The notes under the pieces were generated by a model. The model was given only the letters and a program-made list of their open reading frames with translations, ran no database searches and was not told the origin of the DNA. 19,989 nt of DNA from positions 1-19,989 of the forward strand of contig DYYI01000001.1 in assembly GCA_020741755.1 (NCBI GenBank), written 5' to 3'. The stretch is from Aliicoccus persicus_A (GTDB lineage Bacteria > Bacillota > Bacilli > Staphylococcales > Salinicoccaceae). This document shows, piece after piece, positions 14,821-19,989 of the stretch; within the stretch, counting starts at the first letter, position 1; each line of letters begins with the position of its first letter. Position numbers and translations under genes: made by a program.

Positions 14821-15014
14821 TGCGTGTCCGTGAGCAAGTTTCATTGGAACGCAAACCAAACTGCGTGTCAGTGAGCTAGTTTCATTGGAACGCAAATCAA
14901 TCTGCGTGTCTGTGAGCAAGTCTCATTGCAACGCAAATCAATCTGCACGTCAGTGAGCTACTCTCATTGGAACGCAAATCCATTTGCACGCCAGTGAGCA
15001 TCTCTCATTGGAAC
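14821..15014 (+). repeat. Tandem array of a 41-bp repeat, four full units and a partial fifth
   Basis: Units begin at 14821, 14862, 14903, 14944 and 14985, exactly 41 bases apart. Each runs TGCGTGTC, then GTGAGC, then TCTCATTGGAACGCAAATC with small changes. The fifth stops after CATTGGAAC. Units differ at a few positions, so the array is not freshly amplified. The GCAAATCCATTTGC across the unit 4/5 junction is a dyad. No open frame of note crosses it. It fills the gap between the yidC terminator and the peptidase gene. The same repeat is found in the other orientation at the right end of the window. Confidence 0.92.
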
Positions 15015-15090
15015 AATAGAAACATATTTTCTCTCTTTTCATAAGTTAGTCTATAATTAATTTAAACATTCTAAGCAAGGAGATGAACAG

Positions 15091-15840
15091 ATGGCACAAA
15101 CATGCTTTTTCACGAGCAGTATGATGACAACGGAGTTCAATCCGGATGGTACGGAATATCCGGTCCCAATAAAAAACGACAATAACTTTTTAACTAAACT
15201 AAAAGAAGCTTGGCAACCATACAACAATGTGAAGGTCTTGATGATTGCATCTCGACCAACCACACATGAAACGAATGATTTTTATCTTGGAATATATCGA
15301 GAGTCACTAGAAATGAGCGGTCTGTCTATCGACAAAATGGATCTATATGATGATCGACGAAACTACAACATCCTTGACTACGATGTGCTGATTTTGTCTG
15401 GTGGACACGTGCCGACTCAAAATGCATTTTTCAAGTCGATCAATCTCAAGGATAAAATTCACGATTTCGATGGTGTCATCGTGTCACTCAGTGCGGGTTC
15501 GATGAATTCTGCAGAAACTGTATATTCTCTACCTGAGGAGAGTGGAGAAGCAGAAAATCCGAATTATCAGCGTTATTTTGATGGCTTAGGCTTGTATGAT
15601 ATTCGCATGTTCCCACATTTTCAGTACTTCAACGGACTAACGCTGGATGGACTAGATATGGTGCACGATATTGCCCTGAAGGATTCCTTCAATGAAGATA
15701 TTTACGCGCTTGATGATGGTGTTTATTTTTATAAAAAAGATGACGTGTTATATTTATGTGGAAAAGCAATCTATATGAAGGATGGCCAAATGACTACAAT
15801 TGGCGCGGATGGTGAAATGACTAAAATCGAAGAATTATAA
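15091..15840 (+). CDS. Peptidase S51 (dipeptidase E-like) family protein
   Basis: A 249-residue cytoplasmic protein with the class I glutamine-amidotransferase-like fold of peptidase family S51, which includes aspartyl dipeptidase PepE and cyanophycinase. The nucleophile elbow is SLSAGSMNSA at residues 132-141; by alignment with the S-A-G motif of PepE the serine is Ser134. LILSGGHVPTQN (about 98-110) is the usual Gly-rich oxyanion region, and MFPHFQYF (about 175-182) is a candidate for the catalytic His. The substrate is not known. The start ATG has GCAAGGAGATG upstream and a TATAAT at 15052-15057 may be the -10. The next gene follows after 18 bases, so they are probably one operon. Confidence 0.85.
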   Translation: MAQTCFFTSSMMTTEFNPDGTEYPVPIKNDNNFLTKLKEAWQPYNNVKVLMIASRPTTHETNDFYLGIYRESLEMSGLSIDKMDLYDDRRNYNILDYDVLILSGGHVPTQNAFFKSINLKDKIHDFDGVIVSLSAGSMNSAETVYSLPEESGEAENPNYQRYFDGLGLYDIRMFPHFQYFNGLTLDGLDMVHDIALKDSFNEDIYALDDGVYFYKKDDVLYLCGKAIYMKDGQMTTIGADGEMTKIEEL

Positions 15841-15858
15841 AGAACAGGGGCTATTACA

Positions 15859-16923
15859 ATGTGGAATGAAAACCGTTTTACTGAAGCATTCAATTTAGAG
15901 TATCCAATTATTCAAGCGGGAATGGCTGGTGGCGTGACGACGGCAGAACTTGTTGCAGCTGTATCAAACGCTGGTGGACTCGGTTCAATTGGTGCTGGGT
16001 ATTTATCAGCAGAAGAAACACGCAGAATTATCAAACGTGTTAAAGCGTTGACGGACAAACCGTTTGCCGTGAACTTATTTGTCACTGAAGACCCTGAAGT
16101 TGATCTCGACCAAATCACAGAAGCAATCGATAAACTTCAACCGATTTATAGAGAACTGGGCATCGATAGATTCCCTGATGTTAATCCAAAGGACATCAAT
16201 AAATTTGATGAACAGATTGACGTGATTATAGAAGAAAACGTTCCGGTTTGTAGTTTTACATTTGGATTGCCGTCAAAACACACTGTAGATCGATTGATAG
16301 AAAATGGTGTTCGACTTATCGGAACGGCAACAACTGTCAGGGAAGCGCAGTTAAATGAAGAGATTGGAATGGATGCAGTCGTTGCTCAAGGTAGTGAAGC
16401 TGGTGGCCACCGCGGGACATTCGACTCAGAATTTAGTGAAGCGATGATTGGAACGATGGCACTTGTCCCTCAAGTTTCTGATAACGTCAACATCCCTATC
16501 ATTGCTGCTGGCGGTATTGCAGATGGTCGTGGAATTTATGCGTCCTTAATTCTCGGTGCATCAGCAGCACAGATCGGTACATTGTTTTTGACGTGTCATG
16601 AAAGTGGTGCAAGTGCCCCAATCAAGTCTGTTATCTTAAAGAGTAAGGAGACCGATACGGTCATCACTTCCTCGTTTAGTGGAAAACCTGCACGTGGTGT
16701 CCGTAACAGTTTCATCGATAAAATGAGTGAACATCACGAAACTTTTGCACCTTATCCAATTCAACATGCGCTCACTTCGATCATTCGCAAAGAAGCGGCG
16801 AAGCAACATCGCCCTGAATATTTAGCACTTTGGGGCGGCCAAAACATGCGCTCGAACAGTGAACATACTGTGAATGAATTATTGGAAAAGTTAATTACAC
16901 AGATCAATAACTTATTGCCGTAA
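15859..16923 (+). CDS. Nitronate monooxygenase (2-nitropropane dioxygenase family)
   Basis: A 354-residue FMN-dependent TIM-barrel enzyme that oxidises alkyl nitronates, a role usually seen as detoxification. The N-terminal YPIIQAGMAGGVTTAELVAA, then NLFV, the catalytic His184 in AQGSEAGGHRG, and the FMN phosphate-binding IIAAGGIADGRG then LGASAAQIGT are all clear. Length and motifs match the class of nitronate monooxygenase common in Gram-positives; FabK, an enoyl-ACP reductase, is a relative, but the GGHRG motif favours the monooxygenase. Ribosome site AACAGGGG precedes the ATG. It follows the S51 peptidase closely. Confidence 0.93.
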   Translation: MWNENRFTEAFNLEYPIIQAGMAGGVTTAELVAAVSNAGGLGSIGAGYLSAEETRRIIKRVKALTDKPFAVNLFVTEDPEVDLDQITEAIDKLQPIYRELGIDRFPDVNPKDINKFDEQIDVIIEENVPVCSFTFGLPSKHTVDRLIENGVRLIGTATTVREAQLNEEIGMDAVVAQGSEAGGHRGTFDSEFSEAMIGTMALVPQVSDNVNIPIIAAGGIADGRGIYASLILGASAAQIGTLFLTCHESGASAPIKSVILKSKETDTVITSSFSGKPARGVRNSFIDKMSEHHETFAPYPIQHALTSIIRKEAAKQHRPEYLALWGGQNMRSNSEHTVNELLEKLITQINNLLP

Positions 16924-17015
16924 CTGACATATAATGAGCATGTATAGGGTGAGATAAAGAATAGTCAACTATAATAGAAAGCGAAAGTAAGACTTATAAT
17001 TTCAGGAGGATTCTT

Positions 17016-17822
17016 ATGAAGCTTGTAACGTTAAATGATGATGTAAAGATTCCAATCGTAGGAAGTGGTACGAACACGTTTGGTAAAGTAGATAATCAAT
17101 ATCAAAACGAATTACGTGGAGATACGCAAGAAGTCGATTGGGCCATTGAAAATGGCTACCGCCACTTTGACTCAGCAGCACTTTATAATAATGAAGAAGT
17201 TGTTGGCGAAGGTCTTAAGAAATCAAATGTTCCACGTGAAGAGTTCTTTATCACAACGAAATTCAATACTAAAGTTGATTATACTGGTGTCGAGCAAGTG
17301 AAAGAAGCAATTAAAGAGAGCCTACGTAAATTGCAAACAGACTATGTTGATTTGTATTTGATTCACTTTCCATTAGATGATAATGAGAAAAATTTAGAAA
17401 TCTGGCGCGTGCTTGAAGATTACTACGCGCGCGGTGTGTTTAAATCAATTGGTGTTTCTAACTTTAATGAAGAACAGCTCGATTATCTTCTTGTCCAAGG
17501 TAAAGTGAAACCAACAGCCAACCAAATCATGTCTAACTTCAGGGATTGGAATGATCCATTGATTGAGTTCCATAACAAAAATGGAATTGCGACAATTGCT
17601 TGGGGCCCACTCGGTGGCATCGATGACGATAAAAAGAAAGTGCTTGAAGAAATTGGTGAGAAATACGGTAAGACATATGCGCAAGTCGTGTTGCGTTACC
17701 AAGTAGAGCGCAATATCATCGTCATTCCGAAATCACACAACAAAGAACGACAAGCACAAAGTCTCGACATCTTTGATTTTGAATTAACTGCTGACGATGT
17801 TGCGAGAATAGAAGAACTATAA
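17016..17822 (+). CDS. Aldo/keto reductase
   Basis: A 268-residue NADPH-dependent aldo/keto reductase with the TIM-barrel fold. The catalytic tetrad is Asp52 and Tyr57 (in HFDSAALYNNEE), Lys82 (in ITTKFN) and His117 (in YLIHFP). GVSNFNEEQLDYLL and the cofactor-binding VIPKSHNKERQAQSLDIFDF are typical. It ends about 8-12 residues earlier than many relatives, so the C-terminal loop is short, but the core is whole. The carbonyl substrate cannot be told. Ribosome site CAGGAGGATT precedes the ATG. A TATAAT at 16970-16975 suggests its own promoter. It ends just before a terminator and the hairpin array. Confidence 0.95.
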   Translation: MKLVTLNDDVKIPIVGSGTNTFGKVDNQYQNELRGDTQEVDWAIENGYRHFDSAALYNNEEVVGEGLKKSNVPREEFFITTKFNTKVDYTGVEQVKEAIKESLRKLQTDYVDLYLIHFPLDDNEKNLEIWRVLEDYYARGVFKSIGVSNFNEEQLDYLLVQGKVKPTANQIMSNFRDWNDPLIEFHNKNGIATIAWGPLGGIDDDKKKVLEEIGEKYGKTYAQVVLRYQVERNIIVIPKSHNKERQAQSLDIFDFELTADDVARIEEL

Positions 17823-17850
17823 CATTTTATATTGAGTGATTGATAAGTTG

Positions 17851-17895
17851 GTCGCTACTTCTGGCTAAAAAAGCTGGGTGAAGTAGCGACTTTTC
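17851..17895 (+). terminator. Terminator after the aldo/keto reductase
   Basis: Perfect 11-bp stem GTCGCTACTTC (17851-17861) with GAAGTAGCGAC (17880-17890), 18-base loop, then TTTT. It is also the first hairpin of the periodic series that goes on to 18163. Confidence 0.75.
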
Positions 17896-18184
17896 ATGTT
17901 TATCACTACTTCAGACCAAAAAATGCACGTGTAGTAGCGACTATTCAGAAAAGTGTTGTAAGTGAGCACGGATTTGCGTTTCGTGCTCACTCGGCTCTGA
18001 AAAGTGTTGTAAGTGAGCACGGATTTGCGTTTCGTGCTCACTCGGCTCTGAAAAGTGTGTTGAGTGAGCACGGATTTGCGTTTCGTGCTCACCCAGGTCT
18101 GAAAAGTGTTGTGAGTGAGCACGGCGTGCCAATTCAGGGTTGAAAAAAGTTTGAATTGGCACGGAAGACAGGTATCGCTACTTC
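17851..18184. repeat. Series of six hairpins, partly 51-bp tandem repeats
   Basis: Hairpins: 17851-17890 and 17902-17941 (arms of the TCGCTACTTC type, 51 bases apart), then 17961-17991, 18012-18042 and 18063-18093 (arms AGTGAGCACG and CGTGCTCACT, 51 bases apart, perfect in the first two, 9 bp in the third), then 18125-18163 (12-bp perfect arms CGTGCCAATTCA and TGAATTGGCACG). The GAAAAGTG spacer recurs at 17948, 17999, 18050 and 18101. A lone TCGCTACTTC at 18175-18184 closes the series. It lies between two convergent genes. Because 51 is a multiple of three, it gives open frames on the minus strand with 17-residue repeats, which I do not take as genes. Confidence 0.9.
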
Positions 18185-18187
18185 AAC

Positions 18188-19033
18188 CTAGTTTTCTTCA
18201 TATAGTTGTGATATTAAATATGGCAAGTCGGTTTCAAACTGGACGCCGTAACGGATTTCTTTGCCCGACTCCGATGTTCGACAAATCACTTTATGTACAT
18301 AATTAACGGCAACTTCCATGGCAAAATCTACGGGTTTCCCTTGTAACATCAGGCCAGCAACGACACTTGTGTACAAGTCACCTGTACCTTCAAAATGACC
18401 TTCGATATATTCTGCATATTTAACATCGAACGCACCATTCAAATAGTTATAACTCGCTGCACCCATCTCAGTATCGGTCGTCACACCTGTGACAATGACT
18501 TGATCTTTATTAATCTCTGCTACTTTCTCAATCAGTGTTTTAACATCAAGTTTATAAATATCTTCGAAAGGTAATCCCGATAAAAATGCTGCTTCCGTCA
18601 TATTCGGTATTAAAATATCTGCATCAACACTGAGTTCACGCATTGCACTAACATAAGACGCATCAAAAGGTTTATATAACTCCCCTGCATCCGCCATCAC
18701 CGGGTCTAATATAAACAATCCATCTTCATTTAAAAACTCTTTAACAATTTTCTTCGTACGCTCGACTTGAGCAATTGATCCCAAGTATCCCACTAAGATA
18801 CCATCAAACATGATACCGAGAGATTTCCAGTGTTTTAGAATTTTATCGGTTTCGTCTGTCAGATCTAAATATGTGTAATCCGTAAAACCAGATGTCGTAT
18901 GCGTGCTGAGTAACGCTGTCGGCAACACGTTGACCTCATTATTGAGCACTGACAAAACGGGGTGTGCGACGTTCATCGAAATTCGACAACTGGCTGATAT
19001 ATCTTGAATCACTAATATACGAGGCTGCTTCAT
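18188..19033 (-). CDS. Pyridoxal/pyridoxamine kinase (PfkB family)
   Basis: A 281-residue ribokinase-like enzyme that phosphorylates B6 vitamers in PLP salvage. It has ILVIQDISASCRISM at the N-terminus, LLSTHTTSGFTDYTY (about 41-55) as in pyridoxal kinases, ILDPVMAD (108-115), IPNMTEAAFLSG (142-153), and the anion-hole/catalytic GTGD at 216-219 with Asp219. The STHT and GTGD context fits the pyridoxamine/pyridoxal kinase group better than HMP kinase ThiD, but the substrate is an inference. The ribosome site (GGAAG) is weak and far from the ATG. It starts 19 bases after the phosphatase gene ends, so the two are likely one transcript, phosphatase first. Confidence 0.88.
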   Translation of the reverse strand: MKQPRILVIQDISASCRISMNVAHPVLSVLNNEVNVLPTALLSTHTTSGFTDYTYLDLTDETDKILKHWKSLGIMFDGILVGYLGSIAQVERTKKIVKEFLNEDGLFILDPVMADAGELYKPFDASYVSAMRELSVDADILIPNMTEAAFLSGLPFEDIYKLDVKTLIEKVAEINKDQVIVTGVTTDTEMGAASYNYLNGAFDVKYAEYIEGHFEGTGDLYTSVVAGLMLQGKPVDFAMEVAVNYVHKVICRTSESGKEIRYGVQFETDLPYLISQLYEEN

Positions 19034-19052
19034 TTTTTGTCACACTTCCATT

Positions 19053-19733
19053 TTAAATAGTTGCTTTTGATGTGTAATACACTTTTTTACTCGGTAACTC
19101 GAGACAATTCAATCGCCCACCATACGCGGCTGCACCATCGATACCGATCACATTATTCTCACCGAAATACACGTTATGATTCCCTTTACCCTGTAAAATT
19201 GATGTCGGCGTATGTCCAAAGACGACGGTCTTCTCTCCATTGTACCCAAGATAAAATTCCTCACGGATCCAAATGAGCTTGAACGGGTCGCTTTCTTCTA
19301 CAGGTGTACCTGGTTCCACGCCACCATGAACGAATATATAATCATCTGTTTCATAGAAGTAATCTAAGCTACGAATGAATTCTACATGCTTTTCGAATTC
19401 ATCACAATCCGGAATTTGAATTTTATCGATTGAAGGGTCGTAAGTTTGTAAAGTCACTTCACCTTTGTTGCGTGCCCATCGATCTCTGGCTTTAGGTTCG
19501 TCATCGACTGCATGCACCATCATCTCATCATGATTACCTCTGAGCACGATCGCCCCTTTTTCCTTGAGGTCCATGACACGATTCAGAACATCTTTAGATT
19601 TTGGACCACGGTCAATATAATCACCAAGTAGAATCAGCTGATCTTCTTCGTGATTGTAATTTACTTTTTTAAGTAGCGCATCGAAAAGTTCGTATTCGCC
19701 GTGTATGTCACTAATGACTAATGTTCGTTTCAT
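19053..19733 (-). CDS. Calcineurin-like metallophosphatase (PP1/ApaH-like)
   Basis: A 226-residue metallophosphoesterase with all metal-binding blocks: D9-x-H11 in ISDIHGEY, GDYIDRG at 37-43, GNHDE at 66-70, His136 in FVHGG, and GHT at 173-175. The pattern GDxxDRG plus GNHDE is that of bacterial serine/threonine phosphatases of the PP1 type and of Ap4A hydrolase relatives (PrpA/PrpE/ApaH). The substrate, a phosphoprotein or a dinucleotide, cannot be told from sequence. A strong AAGGAGGT ribosome site precedes the ATG. First gene of the unit with the pyridoxal kinase. Confidence 0.93.
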   Translation of the reverse strand: MKRTLVISDIHGEYELFDALLKKVNYNHEEDQLILLGDYIDRGPKSKDVLNRVMDLKEKGAIVLRGNHDEMMVHAVDDEPKARDRWARNKGEVTLQTYDPSIDKIQIPDCDEFEKHVEFIRSLDYFYETDDYIFVHGGVEPGTPVEESDPFKLIWIREEFYLGYNGEKTVVFGHTPTSILQGKGNHNVYFGENNVIGIDGAAAYGGRLNCLELPSKKVYYTSKATI

Positions 19734-19781
19734 GGATAGACCTCCTTCGTGCGTACTAAAATCTCTTTTCTACCTTTAGAC

Positions 19782-19808
19782 ATTATACCATCAGTTGAGT
19801 TCTGTAAA
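19782..19808 (-). promoter_or_regulatory. Promoter of the phosphatase-kinase unit
   Basis: Read on the minus strand: TTTACA (19803-19808), a 15-base spacer, and TATAAT (19782-19787) preceded by TGG, an extended -10. The spacer is short, but the extended -10 is strong. It lies about 49 bases before the phosphatase start. Confidence 0.55.
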
Positions 19809-19852
19809 ATATAATTGCTTTGTTTTGGGTGGGATTTGTAGTTTATGTGACT

Positions 19853-19989
19853 ATGAGCCTTGCTCATTGGCGTGCAAATGGATTTGCGTTCCAATGAAAC
19901 TCGCTCACAGACTCGCAAATGGATTTGCGTTCCAATGAAACTTGCTCACAGACTCGCAAATGGATTTGCGTTCCAATGAAACTTGCTCA
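19853..19989 (-). repeat. Second array of the 41-bp repeat, inverted, running off the window
   Basis: Same repeat as at 14821-15014 but on the other strand. GCAAAT-GG-ATTTGC cores begin at 19874, 19915 and 19956, exactly 41 bases apart, and the array is still going at the last base. Units here are almost identical to each other, more uniform than in the first array. The inner edge has a 6-bp hairpin ATGAGC/GCTCAT (19853-19867), and the last unit together with its neighbour forms a long dyad at 19864-19897. Confidence 0.93.

Noticed and set aside
14821..15014. CRISPR array
   Set aside because: The units are directly tandem at 41 bp without unique spacers, and no cas gene is in the window.
17865..18162. 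Two overlapping minus-strand open frames with 17-residue repeats (STKRKSVLTYNTFQSRV type and HFSEPSEHETQIRAH type)
   Set aside because: They exist only because the 51-bp repeat is a multiple of three and lacks stops; two frames on one strand are open at once, there is no ribosome site, and hairpins explain the sequence better.
19730..19918. Minus-strand open frame starting inside the 41-bp repeat array and overlapping the phosphatase start
   Set aside because: It runs across the phosphatase promoter and ribosome site, has no domain, and its first residues are repeat sequence.

Overview
The window reads as chromosome of a low-to-mid-GC Firmicute of the family Staphylococcaceae, outside or at the edge of Staphylococcus itself (a Jeotgalicoccus/Salinicoccus-like genus is my guess from overall feel, not a computed result). 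Reasons: strong AGGAGG-type ribosome binding sites with occasional TTG starts, and a backbone gene order (atp operon, DUF1146, murA, small EpuA-like protein, fabZ, ywpF-like, ssb-like, secreted transglycosylase) that I recognise from staphylococci. No tRNA, rRNA, CRISPR array, insertion sequence or phage gene was seen.

Layout. 1-4766: end of the F1Fo ATP synthase operon (delta subunit cut by the window edge, then alpha, gamma, beta, epsilon), closed by a strong terminator. 4829-7079: envelope and lipid block (DUF1146 membrane protein, MurA, EpuA-like membrane peptide, FabZ). 7092-7502: convergent ywpF-like gene sharing a terminator hairpin with fabZ. 7720-11767: an accessory-looking amino-acid block of a class V PLP enzyme, a LysR regulator, and a divergent class I/II aminotransferase overlapping a RidA-family protein, with a 16-bp palindrome in the LysR/aminotransferase intergenic region. 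12076-14714: ssb-like gene with an open in-frame extension after its stop, a secreted Rpf-type transglycosylase, and the lipoprotein insertase YidC. 15091-19733: peptidase S51 plus nitronate monooxygenase (one likely operon), an aldo/keto reductase, and on the minus strand a metallophosphatase followed by a pyridoxal/pyridoxamine kinase.

The genes are mostly housekeeping: energy (ATP synthase), wall and fatty-acid synthesis (MurA, FabZ, transglycosylase), membrane protein insertion (YidC). The amino-acid block fits a regulated transamination or lyase step whose reactive imine products would be cleared by the RidA protein; the PLP-vitamer kinase 7 kb away could supply cofactor, but no sequence evidence links them.

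The least explained part is intergenic. Two arrays of one 41-bp tandem repeat lie in opposite orientation at 14821-15014 and 19853-19989 (running off the end), bracketing about 4.8 kb. Between the convergent genes at 17.8-18.2 kb is a series of six hairpins, largely on a 51-bp period, in which stem sequence changes between hairpins but stays complementary. The 41-bp and 51-bp repeats share a core and seem to be modular relatives.
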